Of a stretch of 64,000 nucleotides of DNA, positions 55,082-64,000 are shown piece by piece. The stretch lies in NCBI RefSeq assembly GCF_002897295.1, contig NZ_BEXF01000001.1, forward strand, positions 186,001 to 250,000. Direction: 5' to 3'. The notes beneath the pieces are model-generated. The model had not been told where the DNA came from, did no database searches, and worked only from the letters and a program-made list of their open reading frames with translations. The translations under genes were made by a program, and so were the position numbers. Source of the stretch: Brevibacillus reuszeri. Its GTDB lineage: Bacteria; Bacillota; Bacilli; Brevibacillales; Brevibacillaceae. The first letter of the stretch is position 1. Each line of letters starts with the position of its first letter.

Positions 55082-56485
55082 ATGAAGGTTGCAAAATTCG
55101 GTGGAACTTCGCTGGCTAGTGCAGAACAAATAAAAAAAGTATGCGGGATTATTCGTGCGGATCAAAGCAGACGATTGATTGTCGTCTCCGCCCCAGGAAA
55201 AAGACATAAGGATGATACGAAGGTAACCGACCTGTTGATCGCCTATGCTGAACGCTTTTTGCAAGAAGGCGTGGCAGAAGCGGAAAAGCAGGCCATATAC
55301 AAAAGGTACCAGGAAATTGTCCAGGAGCTTGGGCTGTCACGAGAAGTGTGGAACATTGTGGAGAGTGAACTGGAGGGAGTGCTTGCAAACAAGCAAGGGC
55401 TTTCGACAGAGAGATTCATCGATGCAGTCAAGGCGGCAGGAGAGGATACGTGCGCAAAGGTGGTTGCTCACTACTTGTCCAGTCTGGGAGAGGACGCGGC
55501 GTATATTAACCCGAAAGATGCCGGGATGCTCGTGACTGACGAAGCGAGCAATGCTCATGTGCTGCCAATCGCTTACGAGAAGCTTGCAGCACTGCGTGAG
55601 CGTAAAGGAATTACGGTGTTTCCCGGATTCTTCGGCTATTCAACTGCAGGAGAGCTGGTTACTTTTTCGCGTGGTGGATCGGATATTACCGGCTCCATTC
55701 TTGCAGCTGCGGTCAAGGCGGATGTGTACGAAAACTTTACCGATGTGGACTCAGTCTACGTCGTTAATCCAAACCTGATTCCAGAACCAAAGCAGGTAAA
55801 GGAAATTACGTACAGGGAGATGCGGGAGCTTTCCTATTCCGGATTTAGTGTGTTTCATGAAGAAGCTTTAATTCCTGCCTATCAGGCAGACATTCCTGTT
55901 TGCATCAAAAATACGAATAACCCGTCAGCGCCGGGAACGTTAATCGTGGCTGAGCGTCCGTATGCGACGAATCGCGTATCAGGTATTGCCAGCGATAGTG
56001 GATTTTGCAGTATTTATGTCAGCAAATATTTGATGAACAAAGAGATCGGCTTTGGACGGAAGCTGTTGCAGATCCTGGAGGAAGAAGGTCTCTCCTATGA
56101 GCATACTCCGTCTGGGATAGACAATATCTCGGTCATTTTACGGGAACGGGATATGTCTGCTGAAGTGGAGCAGCGGATTGTAGAACGGATTCAAACAGAG
56201 CTTGAGGCAGAGGACATCGCGGTTCAGCATGGTCTTGCTCTGGTTATGATCGTCGGGGAAGGGATGAGGCGCTCAGTTGGAACGACGGCTCGCGCTACCA
56301 CTGCCCTCGCTGCAGCGAAGATCAATCTGGAGATGATCAACCAAGGCTCCTCCGAGGTAAGCATGATGTTTGGGGTGAAAGAAGAGGAAGCGGATTTGGC
56401 CGTCATTGCCCTGTATCAAGAGTTCTTTGGTGACGATGAGCATGCATCAGAGCTATCTGAGCAGAAGTCGTCGATTATGGTATAG
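55082..56485 (+). CDS. Aspartate kinase
   Basis: 467 residues. KFGGTSLASAEQI at the start, SRGGSDITGSILAAAVKADVYENFTDVDSVY, and two C-terminal ACT domains (RVSGIASDSGFCSIYVSKY; ALVMIVGEG). Phosphorylates aspartate in the lysine/threonine/methionine pathway. The length and motif pattern fit the aspartokinase III (YclM-like) type. No lysine riboswitch was seen in the 185-base leader. The 3' end overlaps a convergent gene by 70 bases. Confidence 0.93.
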   Translation: MKVAKFGGTSLASAEQIKKVCGIIRADQSRRLIVVSAPGKRHKDDTKVTDLLIAYAERFLQEGVAEAEKQAIYKRYQEIVQELGLSREVWNIVESELEGVLANKQGLSTERFIDAVKAAGEDTCAKVVAHYLSSLGEDAAYINPKDAGMLVTDEASNAHVLPIAYEKLAALRERKGITVFPGFFGYSTAGELVTFSRGGSDITGSILAAAVKADVYENFTDVDSVYVVNPNLIPEPKQVKEITYREMRELSYSGFSVFHEEALIPAYQADIPVCIKNTNNPSAPGTLIVAERPYATNRVSGIASDSGFCSIYVSKYLMNKEIGFGRKLLQILEEEGLSYEHTPSGIDNISVILRERDMSAEVEQRIVERIQTELEAEDIAVQHGLALVMIVGEGMRRSVGTTARATTALAAAKINLEMINQGSSEVSMMFGVKEEEADLAVIALYQEFFGDDEHASELSEQKSSIMV

Positions 56486-56907
56486 TCACGTTTTTCAAAA
56501 CCGCCATCTCCCCACTGATAGAGCATGAGAATGGGCTCATCAGCTGAGAGGCCGACAATCCAGTAGCTGAGCATCGGATAATGCCAGCCATTGTGGTCGC
56601 TGGTCGATGGTAGAGGTGGCGAGTGCGGATGAGAGTGAAGAACACCGAGCCATTGCTCGTTGGACTTCCTGATGGTGCCCAAGGCTTGCAAAAAAGTAGC
56701 ACCATCCCAAGCAAAAGCGTGTTCATCAAAGCTGTGGGGCATGGATACATAGCCGGTAATGGTATTTCCTCTACCGCTGAGCAAAGCCGAATATTCATAA
56801 GGAAACGTCTCTTGAGCTTCACTCAGGAGGCGTTTCGCTACTTTTCGGGTCAGTAATAATTTGTTATTCTTAGACGCAAAGGGTTCGCCCAACCAATCAG
56901 GTAGCAT
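56416..56907 (-). CDS. JAMM/MPN+ metallopeptidase-like protein
   Basis: 163 residues from the ATG at 56907 (GGATGGAGG upstream). The JAMM motif HSHPHSPPLPSTSD has H-x-H-x7-S-x2-D, with an upstream acidic residue in EYSALLSG. Such bacterial proteins cleave isopeptide or thiocarboxylate-linked ubiquitin-like tails, often in cysteine or cofactor routes. Partner is unknown. Its 3' end overlaps the aspartokinase gene on the other strand by 70 bases. Confidence 0.8.
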   Translation of the reverse strand: MLPDWLGEPFASKNNKLLLTRKVAKRLLSEAQETFPYEYSALLSGRGNTITGYVSMPHSFDEHAFAWDGATFLQALGTIRKSNEQWLGVLHSHPHSPPLPSTSDHNGWHYPMLSYWIVGLSADEPILMLYQWGDGGFEKRDYTIIDDFCSDSSDACSSSPKNS

Positions 56908-56965
56908 GGGATGCCTCCATCCTTCCATGGTTTAATTATTTCAATATTGTGGAGGTTCATAAGCA

Positions 56966-57817
56966 ATGAGTACGATTCAGGTAGGTGTCTGCGGCTGGGG
57001 AGATCATGATGATCTGTACACCCAAGGAGTCCAAAACCGCGACAAGCTTTCTGTCTACGCGAGCCATTTTCCTATCGTGGAAGTGGACAGCTCGTTTTAT
57101 GCCATTTTACCACAGCGCAATTACGAATCATGGGTCCGGGATACTCCGGACTGTTTTGGCTTTATTGTCAAACCACATCAGGCGATGACCGGGCATCAAC
57201 GCGGGGACGCACCTGCCCATCGCAGGGACCTGTTTCGGCATTTCGAAGAGAGCATTCAACCGCTGGTGGAGGCAAAAAAGCTAAAGACATTGCTTTTTCA
57301 ATTCCCGCCCTGGTTTGATTGCACGAGAGAAAATGTACAGTACGTCCAAGCGTGCAGGCAGGCGATGGCCAGCTATCCATTTGCAGTCGAGTTTCGGCAT
57401 CGCAGCTGGTTTGATAAACGTTTTTGCGAGCGGACGCTCGATTTTTTACGCAAAATCGAAGCTACTCATGTCTTGTGTGATGAGCCTCAGGTGGGAGCAG
57501 GCTCTGTACCGATTGTAACCGCAGTGGCGCATCCTGGATTGTCATTGGTCCGCTTCCACGGTCGTAATCATTCGGGCTGGAGAGATCCGGGCGAAGGGCA
57601 AAATTGGCGGGATGTTCGCTATCTGTATCGCTACAGCGAGGAGGAGCTGGCTGAGTGGGTGCCACGTATTGAGCAGGTGGCGAAAGAGGCGGATGAAGTC
57701 TGTATTTTGTTCAACAATAACTCTGGGGGAGATGCGTCAGCAAATGCAAAGCAGTTTTCTAATATGCTGGGCCTTCGCCCGAGTGGATTAAACCCCAGAC
57801 AGATGGAATTGTTCTAA
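56966..57817 (+). CDS. DUF72 family protein (YunF-like)
   Basis: 283 residues. GVCGWGDHDDLYTQG, VEVDSSFYAILPQ, FEFRHRSWF-type VEFRHRSWF, and a C-terminal YILFNNN-like ILFNNNSGGDASANA are DUF72 hallmarks. A TIM-barrel protein of unknown activity. First gene of a block resembling the B. subtilis yun cluster. Confidence 0.88.
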   Translation: MSTIQVGVCGWGDHDDLYTQGVQNRDKLSVYASHFPIVEVDSSFYAILPQRNYESWVRDTPDCFGFIVKPHQAMTGHQRGDAPAHRRDLFRHFEESIQPLVEAKKLKTLLFQFPPWFDCTRENVQYVQACRQAMASYPFAVEFRHRSWFDKRFCERTLDFLRKIEATHVLCDEPQVGAGSVPIVTAVAHPGLSLVRFHGRNHSGWRDPGEGQNWRDVRYLYRYSEEELAEWVPRIEQVAKEADEVCILFNNNSGGDASANAKQFSNMLGLRPSGLNPRQMELF

Positions 57818-57837
57818 CGGGAGAAAGAAGGGGCTTT

Positions 57838-58662
57838 ATGCTGGTAACGATTGCTATCGTGTTTTTATTTATCGGTGTGGTAGCAGGGGTCATCGGGAGT
57901 ATTGCAGGGCTTGGGGGAGGCATCTTTTTTGTCCCCGCACTCTTATTTCTAGCCAACATGTACATGCCTGGCTCTATGTCTCCACAGGTCGCTACGGCAA
58001 CATCATTATTGGTGATTGCAGTCACGGCGCTTTCGTCGTCGATTTCCTACCTCAAACAGAAAAAAGTGGATATTCAAAGCGCACTGCTCTTTTTTATTGG
58101 TAGTGCCCCTGGTGCTATCGTAGGTGTCTATGTTAATACACTATTACCAATCAAGAGCTTTTCGCTGTTGTTTGGCGTTTTCCAGCTATGCATGTTTGCA
58201 CTCTTGATGTTCAAGGACAAAATCAAGCCGCGCAATATCGATTGGCAAATCAAACGTCAATTTGTGGATAACGAGGGCCATGAATTCGAGTACGGATACA
58301 GCAGATGGAGTGCGATTCTTATCGCGTTTTTTGTGGGAATCACCTCGTCGTTGTTCGGTGTAGGCGGAGGCGTTCTGATGGTGCCTGCGATGATGATTTT
58401 GTTTCGTTTTCCTCCGCACATTGCGACAGCGACTTCGATGCTCGTCATCTTTTTCTCTGCAGTCATCGGCTCTGCTACTAACATTCTCCATGATAACGTA
58501 AACTGGTTGTACGCTGCTATGCTAGCCCCTGGAGCTTGGGCAGGAGGAAAGCTCGGAGCAATTGCTGCCGGCAAAATGAAAGGACGTACAATCGTCCTCG
58601 TCCTGCGTGTCTTAATTTTGGGCATTGGGATTCAGATGATTGTGGAGTCTATTGTAGGATAA
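57838..58662 (+). CDS. TauE/SafE-family sulfite or organosulfur exporter (YunE-like)
   Basis: 274 residues, about 8 membrane segments, with the repeated GxGGGxFFVPALL-type motif: GLGGGIFFVPALLF in the first half and GVGGGVLMVPAMMI in the second. Exports sulfite or an organosulfur anion; substrate not predictable. 20 bases after the DUF72 gene. Confidence 0.88.
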   Translation: MLVTIAIVFLFIGVVAGVIGSIAGLGGGIFFVPALLFLANMYMPGSMSPQVATATSLLVIAVTALSSSISYLKQKKVDIQSALLFFIGSAPGAIVGVYVNTLLPIKSFSLLFGVFQLCMFALLMFKDKIKPRNIDWQIKRQFVDNEGHEFEYGYSRWSAILIAFFVGITSSLFGVGGGVLMVPAMMILFRFPPHIATATSMLVIFFSAVIGSATNILHDNVNWLYAAMLAPGAWAGGKLGAIAAGKMKGRTIVLVLRVLILGIGIQMIVESIVG

Positions 58663-58686
58663 GTAAGCAAAAAGGGAGGGAAAGTC

Positions 58687-60126
58687 GTGGCTGACACCTG
58701 TACCTTGCACTTGTTGCACACCAACGATTTGCACAGCCATTTTACGACAATGCCGCGGATCGCGACCTGCCTACGGAAATGTCGGGAGGAATGGGAGAGT
58801 CGCGGGGAATATGTGCTTACCGTCGATATCGGCGATCATATGGACCGGATGGATATGAAGACGGAGGCGACCTTTGGAAAAACGAATGTCGACGTGATGA
58901 ACCGCAGTGGCTATCAGTACGCGACGATTGGTAACAACGAAGGAATCACCCTCCCTAAGGAAAAATTGGATCAGTTGTATGAGGAAGCAAAGTTTACTGT
59001 CATTGCTACCAACCTGCACGATGCTTCTAGCGGCACGCAGCCACATTGGGCTGTTCCCTACACCATCCATGAATTTGCTGATTTGCGGATTGCACTGCTT
59101 GGCGTGACGATTCCTTTTGTCCCTTCTTATCGGAGCATGGGCTGGGAGATTGCAGAGCCGTTGCCTTTGATTCAAGCGCAGGTAGCCGCGTTGCGATCGC
59201 AGGTCGATGTGATCATTCTCTTGTCTCATTTGGGCTACCGGACGGACTGTCTAGTAGCCCAAGAGGTGGACGGACTTGATGTGATCTTGGGGGCGCATAC
59301 CCATCATACTCTTCTACATGGAGAGCATATCGCGGGGACTTTGGTTGCTCAGACTGGACGCTTTGGAGAATATGTGGGACATGTGCAGTTAGCCTGGGAT
59401 CGTGATGCAAAGCGTATGAACTCTGTATCTGCGGAGTTGTTTGCCACAGAGAATTATCCTGAAGATGAGCAATTGCGCACGTTTATCGAGGAGGAACAAG
59501 AGGCTGCAAAGAAAAAGCTGTTCCATCCATTCACTAGTCTGAAGCATGATCTGCAGATAGGCTGGAGTGATGAGACTCCATTTGGCTCTTTTTTGGCTGC
59601 CAGCATCCGCAAGTGGACAGGCGCAGAGATTGGGCTGGCGAACGGGGGCTTGCTGCTCGCGGATCTGCATCGAGGAAGCTTGTCCTTTGGAGATCTGCTC
59701 AGGTCCGTACCTCATCCAATTAGTGCCTGTGCCGTCACACTTACCGGTGAGCAGCTCATGAGTATGCTAGAACAGTCGATACAGCCGGAAATGGTGCGCC
59801 GGGAGCTTCGGGGATATGGCTTTCGCGGCAAAGTAGAAGGCTGGATGGCTGTTGATGGCTTGCACATCCGTTACATAGCTGGAGAGCATCCGCATATTTT
59901 GGAAATTGAGGTAAATGGCAATCCGCTCGTTGCAGACAAAGAATATCGAGTAGGAACGGTCGACATGTTTATGTATAATAGGCTGTTCCCTGATCTGCTC
60001 CAAGGAACCCATATCCAATTCTTTTTACCCGAAACGCTGCGGGAGGTCATCGCCAAGACAGTTACGGACCAAGCGCTTTTGCAAAATGCCTTTCTCCCGC
60101 GCTGGGAACAGGTACCCTCGCCATAA
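58687..60126 (+). CDS. Metallophosphatase of the 5'-nucleotidase family (YunD-like)
   Basis: 479 residues from a GTG. LLHTNDLHSHFTTMPRI and DIGDHMDRMDMKTEATFGKTNVDVMN carry the metal-binding Asp/His residues, GNNEG the catalytic Asn, and ILLSHLGYRTD and GAHTHHTL the later histidines. The C-terminal part is a 5'-nucleotidase substrate domain. No signal peptide is seen, unlike UshA, so it is probably cytosolic. Confidence 0.9.
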   Translation: MADTCTLHLLHTNDLHSHFTTMPRIATCLRKCREEWESRGEYVLTVDIGDHMDRMDMKTEATFGKTNVDVMNRSGYQYATIGNNEGITLPKEKLDQLYEEAKFTVIATNLHDASSGTQPHWAVPYTIHEFADLRIALLGVTIPFVPSYRSMGWEIAEPLPLIQAQVAALRSQVDVIILLSHLGYRTDCLVAQEVDGLDVILGAHTHHTLLHGEHIAGTLVAQTGRFGEYVGHVQLAWDRDAKRMNSVSAELFATENYPEDEQLRTFIEEEQEAAKKKLFHPFTSLKHDLQIGWSDETPFGSFLAASIRKWTGAEIGLANGGLLLADLHRGSLSFGDLLRSVPHPISACAVTLTGEQLMSMLEQSIQPEMVRRELRGYGFRGKVEGWMAVDGLHIRYIAGEHPHILEIEVNGNPLVADKEYRVGTVDMFMYNRLFPDLLQGTHIQFFLPETLREVIAKTVTDQALLQNAFLPRWEQVPSP

Positions 60127-60208
60127 CAAGTGTCGTATCCTCTTTTTGCTGAAAGGAACAGTCCCTCTCCAAACAGGGCATGCTATGGAAAAAGGGAGGC
60201 GGCAGGAG

Positions 60209-60448
60209 ATGCGCTTTATTGATGAGCTGTATGAGCTGTACCGAGGGCATTTAAACGGAGATGAAGAAGATATCACCGCAGTTGTTGTCGGGATTTTGGC
60301 AGATCAGTCACGCGAAGACCTGATCGACTTGGTGGACGATATGGAGGAAGAGGAGCTGTTTCAAATGATGGCTACCTACATGATTGAGGTCATGAAGCGT
60401 AAGGTAGCTATGGAGGACGAACAGTTCCCCGCCACAATGATGCACTAA
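60209..60448 (+). CDS. Small acidic protein, DUF6154-like
   Basis: 79 residues from the ATG at 60209 (GGGAGGCGGCAGGAG upstream); an ATG at 60185 is in frame. FIDELYELYRGHLNGDEED and LIDLVDDMEEEELFQMMATYMIEV. A small acidic, helical protein conserved next to yunD in related genomes (inference from family knowledge). Function unknown. Confidence 0.7.
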   Translation: MRFIDELYELYRGHLNGDEEDITAVVVGILADQSREDLIDLVDDMEEEELFQMMATYMIEVMKRKVAMEDEQFPATMMH

Positions 60449-60530
60449 CCTGCTAGTTCTCACACACTTTTCTTTTCGATGTCATAGGATGGTAACGCCA
60501 CATGACAGGAAAGAAAAGGGAGGAATCGTG

Positions 60531-60833
60531 ATGGTCGAAGTAGTGCCGATCCACTTTCCAGAAGGAACCGCGATTGCAGTGACGGTGCATCTGCCGAAAA
60601 CGACCTTGCTTGCAGTGACGACAGATCATGGCTATATCATGTGCGGGGCACTTGATGTGGGACTTTTGAATGAGCGTCTGGCGGCAAGAGAAATCTTGGC
60701 TGGTCGGGCTGTCGGGGTCAAAACGATTCAGGAGCTTTTAGATGCGCCATTGGAATCAGTGACCACTACAGCTCAGCAGCGAGGAATTCATGCGGGAATG
60801 ATTGGTAGAGATGCTGTAGTTAAAATGTTGTAG
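60531..60833 (+). CDS. DUF1805 protein (YunC-like)
   Basis: 100 residues from the ATG at 60531 (AAGGGAGG upstream). LLAVTTDHGYIMCGALDVGLLNERLAAREILAGRAVGVKTIQELLDAPL matches DUF1805. Function unknown. Completes the yun-like block. Confidence 0.8.
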   Translation: MVEVVPIHFPEGTAIAVTVHLPKTTLLAVTTDHGYIMCGALDVGLLNERLAAREILAGRAVGVKTIQELLDAPLESVTTTAQQRGIHAGMIGRDAVVKML

Positions 60834-60862
60834 TGTATGTGAAACATATGAACGAAATCAAG

Positions 60863-60897
60863 CGCCTTTGTCTATTTTTGTGACAAAGGCGTTTTTT
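60863..60897 (+). terminator. Terminator after the yun-like block
   Basis: CGCCTTTGTC (60863-60872) pairs with GACAAAGGCG (60882-60891), followed by six Ts. Confidence 0.9.
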
Positions 60898-60986
60898 GGT
60901 GAACGTCATTTTAGAAAATTTTTCATGTAGAATCTCGTCGAGTCACGCTATAATAGGGGTACCCTGAGGAAAGGCGAAGGTTTCGC

Positions 60987-62081
60987 ATGAGACTGACATC
61001 TATTCAAAAATGCCAGCCGGGCGACAAATTGGCTCGGTCGATTTATACAGAAAATGGAACCATACTCGTTGGCGCAGGCGTTGAACTGACACAACGAATG
61101 CTCATGAGACTCAAGAGCAAAAATATCGCAAGTATCTATATTCAGGATGATCGCACCAATGACATCATAGTGGAGACGGTCATTACCGATCAAACTCGCA
61201 GAGAGGCTATGTCTATTATTCACGATACATTCCGGGCTGTACATGAGGTACCGCAAAGATGGCAGCAGCTTTTTTCGGACAAGTCATTCGGGCGAAATAT
61301 TCGTCAGGTTATGACGACGGTAGTCGATGAGCTGAGTGGAAGCCGCGCAGCAATGAACCTTTTGGCAGACGCCTGTGCTTTCGATAACTACATATTCGCT
61401 CATAGCTTTAATGTTGCCCTCTACAGTACCGCTCTCGCTATTAAAACAGGGTATACGGAAAAGGAAGTGCTGGAAATCAGCATCGGCGGAATGCTGCATG
61501 ATGTAGGCAAGATGCAAATTCCGGATACGATTTTGCAAAAGCCAGGGCGTCTAACAGCGGAAGAGTTTGAAATCATGAAAAAGCATACGGAATACGGATT
61601 TGAAATGCTGCGCCGACAGGATGAAATTCCTCTGTTGGCTGCACATTGTGCCTTTCAGCATCATGAGCGCTGGGACGGCTCCGGGTATCCCCGAAATCTC
61701 AAACAGGAAGAAATCCATCCCTACGGTCGGTTAATGGCGGTTACGGATGTGTTCGATGCGCTGACTTCCCATCGCGTATACCGGAGAAGAATGCTCCCGC
61801 ATGAAGCCATGGAGGTTCTCTATTCTGGCTCAGACACGCTGTTTGATCAAAAGTATGTAGAAGCACTGCGCGATACGATCGCACTCTATCCACTTGGGCT
61901 CAGTGTCACATTAAGCTCTGGGGTGTCGGGTGTTGTTGTTGATTCCAACAAAGGAATGCCGAGCCGCCCGATCATTCGTGTCCTGGTAGATGCAGAGGGC
62001 CAGGAATTGACACAGCCATACGAATGTAATCTATCTGAAAATCTTGCTTTGATGATCATCGCTTGTGGTGATCTCGTCTAA
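60987..62081 (+). CDS. HD-GYP domain protein, candidate cyclic-di-GMP phosphodiesterase
   Basis: 364 residues. N-terminal ~120 residues form a DUF3391-like region (QPGDKLARSIYTENGTILVG). The HD-GYP domain has HSFNVALY, HDVGKMQIPD, HCAFQHHERWDGSGYP and MAVTDVFDALTSHRVYR. The GYP motif is intact. Probably degrades cyclic-di-GMP or a similar nucleotide. No sensor domain is visible. Confidence 0.9.
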   Translation: MRLTSIQKCQPGDKLARSIYTENGTILVGAGVELTQRMLMRLKSKNIASIYIQDDRTNDIIVETVITDQTRREAMSIIHDTFRAVHEVPQRWQQLFSDKSFGRNIRQVMTTVVDELSGSRAAMNLLADACAFDNYIFAHSFNVALYSTALAIKTGYTEKEVLEISIGGMLHDVGKMQIPDTILQKPGRLTAEEFEIMKKHTEYGFEMLRRQDEIPLLAAHCAFQHHERWDGSGYPRNLKQEEIHPYGRLMAVTDVFDALTSHRVYRRRMLPHEAMEVLYSGSDTLFDQKYVEALRDTIALYPLGLSVTLSSGVSGVVVDSNKGMPSRPIIRVLVDAEGQELTQPYECNLSENLALMIIACGDLV

Positions 62082-62127
62082 GAAAACCTCTTCGTGTAGT
62101 CTATACCTTCTGATTTACGAAAAACGT

Positions 62128-62157
62128 AGTGGCTGATCAGAGCCACTCTTTCTTTTT
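62128..62157. terminator. Terminator between HD-GYP and corA genes
   Basis: AGTGGCT (62128-62134) pairs with AGCCACT (62141-62147), followed by CTTTCTTTTT. The corA stop codon lies inside the loop. Mainly serves the HD-GYP gene. Confidence 0.75.
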
Positions 62158-63072
62158 GAAAATGATGTACATCGTGATCCCAATCGCCGCCATGCAGCCC
62201 AGCACGATATAGTAGCCGTAGCGGGTATGCAGCTCTGGCATCACTTCGAAGTTCATCCCGTATATCCCTGTCACAATCGTGAGCGGCATAAAAATCGTCG
62301 TCAACGCTGTAAACACGCGCATGATGTCATTGGCTCGTCCAGCAAGTGCCGCTTGGTAGGCTTCTCGCAAGTTCCCGATGAGATCGCGAAAGGTCTCAAA
62401 GCTTTCCACGATTTTACTCGCATCTTCTACAATATCGCCAAAGTACTTCCGCAAATAAGGTTGAATGAGCGGAAGTTCTTTTTTATGCAGGGCGTCAATC
62501 AAGTCTCTTTGAGGTACGAGCATTTTACGCGCGTACAAGATTTCACTGCGCAGTCCGATGATTTGGTCCAAATGGGATTTACGTGTGTTCATCAAGATTT
62601 GTTCTTCCAGATCTTCAATCAGGTCTTCAATTTTTTCGATAACATCAAAATACCGATCGACAATTTGGTCTACCAGATAGTAGAGAAAAGCATCGGGACG
62701 GTTGACTTCTTTTTCACGGATAATGGCAAGCATCGATGTAAACTCAGGTGCTTCTTGCTTCGTTACTGTAATGATGGCATTGCTTCCGAGAAAAATATTG
62801 ATCTCCCGCAAAAAAATGTCCTGATCATGAAAGGCGATCCCGTTGATCACCATGAAGTAATGATCGTCGTAAAACTGAAGCTTTGGACGTTGTTCCTCCT
62901 CATCGATGCAGTCCTCAACCGCCAGATGATGTAACCCAAAGATTGGCTGCAAAATATCGAGGTCAAACGGTGTAGCGTCGATCCAATAAAAGCCTTTGTC
63001 AGGCGGAGTCGCAGCTTCTTCGATGTCATCGATCATGGTTATGATTCCGTTTTGAATCAATCGTATCTTCAT
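62137..63072 (-). CDS. corA: CorA-family magnesium transporter
   Basis: 311 residues. A large N-terminal cytosolic domain, a long helix (residues ~150-240), and the terminal pair of membrane segments with the YGMNFEVMPE motif, which carries the GMN signature that selects Mg2+. The C terminus is basic (FKKKEWL). Passive Mg2+ or Co2+ channel. Confidence 0.93.
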   Translation of the reverse strand: MKIRLIQNGIITMIDDIEEAATPPDKGFYWIDATPFDLDILQPIFGLHHLAVEDCIDEEEQRPKLQFYDDHYFMVINGIAFHDQDIFLREINIFLGSNAIITVTKQEAPEFTSMLAIIREKEVNRPDAFLYYLVDQIVDRYFDVIEKIEDLIEDLEEQILMNTRKSHLDQIIGLRSEILYARKMLVPQRDLIDALHKKELPLIQPYLRKYFGDIVEDASKIVESFETFRDLIGNLREAYQAALAGRANDIMRVFTALTTIFMPLTIVTGIYGMNFEVMPELHTRYGYYIVLGCMAAIGITMYIIFKKKEWL

Positions 63073-63217
63073 GAGTCATTCTCCTGCAGGTGGATTGTGG
63101 GGATGAAGACAGTCTCGGCATTATACGGGTGAGAATCAGCTCATAGGCATTGCGCAGCGCCGGACCGCTGGGTGGTTGTTTGGACACACCTTGGTCGTCG
63201 GACTTGGACGTTTTCAT
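63026..63217 (-). CDS. Possible small protein overlapping corA
   Basis: 63 residues (MKTSKSDDQGVSK...), with AGGGGG 10 bases before the ATG. It overlaps the corA start by 47 bases in another frame. It contains RNAYELILTRIMPRL, a possible helix, but no family is recognised. Could be chance; a weak candidate. Confidence 0.25.
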   Translation of the reverse strand: MKTSKSDDQGVSKQPPSGPALRNAYELILTRIMPRLSSSPQSTCRRMTHEDTIDSKRNHNHDR

Positions 63218-63456
63218 ACAAGTCATGCCCCCTAGGCTTCGATAGAGGTTTTCTTTTATTTGTATGTCAACAGGCACGTCTGCTTGCGAAAAAGCTCTCC
63301 TTCAGACCCTCTTCGTTCCAAATAATACCGTATGTTTCCAAGAATAGTGTTCCACATTATCTGGAAATCATCTCAATCATTTTATCGTATAGGGAAGTTT
63401 CCGTACATCTTTTCGGCATACTAGCAGTATAACGAGAATGTGGAAAGGTGGATTGT
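63218..63456. other. Intergenic region between corA and the last gene
   Basis: About 240 bases without a supported gene. It should hold two divergent promoters. A CATACTA string (63417) lies before the last gene, but no matching -35 was found at proper spacing. Confidence 0.4.
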
Positions 63457-64000
63457 GTGGATATGTGGGTAAGCAATTGGCTTGGAGTGATAGGAAGCAT
63501 GGTCTTTGGGCTGGGAGTAATGGCAACAGGACAAGCAGTACCTCCACAAGACCCTAGTCAGCTGACTCCGGCTCCAGCTGTCTATGAAGAGATTCAAATA
63601 AAGCGGCAGGATGTGACTGGTGACGGGCGGCCGGATGTCGTGACTCTTTTAGGCAAGCGTTTTGCCGCTGACAGCCCGTACTACGAGCGACTAAAGGTTA
63701 TGGTACAAGATCCGGTCGCAAAGAAAACATCCTTTTTTACGACTGCTTATGGAGGATATCAGCCGCAAATGTCTTTTTGCGACTTCACGGGTAATCAGGC
63801 CAAACAAATACTGGTTCAAGCACCAACAGGAGGCAGTGGGGGCACTTCGGACTATTATTTGTTCAGTGACAAGGATAACAATCCCGCCGTCCTGCCAATC
63901 CCTCAAGCCTTGACCATTACAGGTGCTTTTCAGGATAACTACAAGGTACAGCTTGTGATCAAAGAGACGAATCAAACAACGCTACTAGATGTAAGTGACC
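63457..64000 (+). CDS. Secreted protein, unknown (5' part)
   Basis: 181 codons, open at the right edge. Start is a GTG at 63457 (AAAGGTGG upstream) or the ATG at 63463. A hydrophobic stretch (GVIGSMVFGLGVMATG) is a signal peptide or anchor. KRQDVTGDGRPDVVTLLGKR resembles a calcium-binding or FG-GAP/VCBS-type loop (D-x-T-G-D-G). Extracellular; function unknown. Confidence 0.65.
   Translation, partial: MDMWVSNWLGVIGSMVFGLGVMATGQAVPPQDPSQLTPAPAVYEEIQIKRQDVTGDGRPDVVTLLGKRFAADSPYYERLKVMVQDPVAKKTSFFTTAYGGYQPQMSFCDFTGNQAKQILVQAPTGGSGGTSDYYLFSDKDNNPAVLPIPQALTITGAFQDNYKVQLVIKETNQTTLLDVSD

Noticed and set aside
63387..63423. Possible sporulation sigma promoter (CATACTA) before the last gene
   Set aside because: The only upstream -35-like string is 23 bases away, too far for sigma-E or sigma-G.

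Overview
The window looks like a chromosomal segment of a spore-forming, low-to-mid-GC Bacillota, most likely Brevibacillus or a close Paenibacillaceae relative (inference). Supporting signs are a SufCDSUB operon with the zinc-type scaffold SufU, GerA-type germination genes, a YuaF/flotillin pair, a yunC-yunD-yunE-yunF-like block, and strong AGGAGG-type ribosome sites throughout. No rRNA, tRNA, CRISPR array or intact insertion sequence was seen.

Layout: 1-0.7 kb holds the 3' end of pckA; 0.85-1.6 kb a secreted stalk-domain protein; 1.9-7.1 kb the sufCDSUB iron-sulphur assembly operon. From 7.2 to 36.3 kb lies a large catabolic island for aromatic acids. 36.6-42.5 kb is a patchy region with small membrane proteins, a TetR/YqeB pair, a phage-like gene remnant, a sigma/anti-sigma pair and a frameshifted gene. 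42.5-47.8 kb carries transport and regulatory genes (ArsB/NhaD-type permease, SUFU-domain protein, NUDIX, EamA, MocR). 48-50.3 kb is a broken gerA-type operon. 50.5-64 kb is ordinary housekeeping: MntH, YuaF/FloT, a frameshifted polysaccharide deacetylase, aspartokinase, a JAMM peptidase, the yun block, an HD-GYP protein, CorA, and a secreted protein cut by the right edge.

The catabolic island is the notable part. On the left is a gentisate branch: gentisate 1,2-dioxygenase, a fumarylpyruvate hydrolase fused to a DinB-type domain that could be the maleylpyruvate isomerase, and a class A flavin monooxygenase. Next is a 4,5-cleavage branch: a LigB-like extradiol dioxygenase and a LigJ-like hydratase, with three RraA/HMG-aldolase homologues further right. 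On the right are two phthalate-dioxygenase-type Rieske oxygenases, a Rieske ferredoxin, two ACMSD-type amidohydrolases, two thiamine-diphosphate enzymes, two aldehyde dehydrogenases, an ABC ATPase with a fused double permease, and two lipoprotein solute-binding proteins. A single LysR regulator sits in the middle. Four promoters of the island carry an ungapped 43-bp element with LysR-site geometry, so the island is probably one regulon. The substrate cannot be named from sequence. No reductase for the Rieske system was found in the window.

Several genes are visibly broken: one-base frameshifts at about 42,125 and 54,655, a fused deletion in the germination operon near 50,025-50,040, and a 5'-truncated phage-like gene near 39.3-40.0 kb. 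Whether the frameshifts are real or assembly errors cannot be decided from this sequence.
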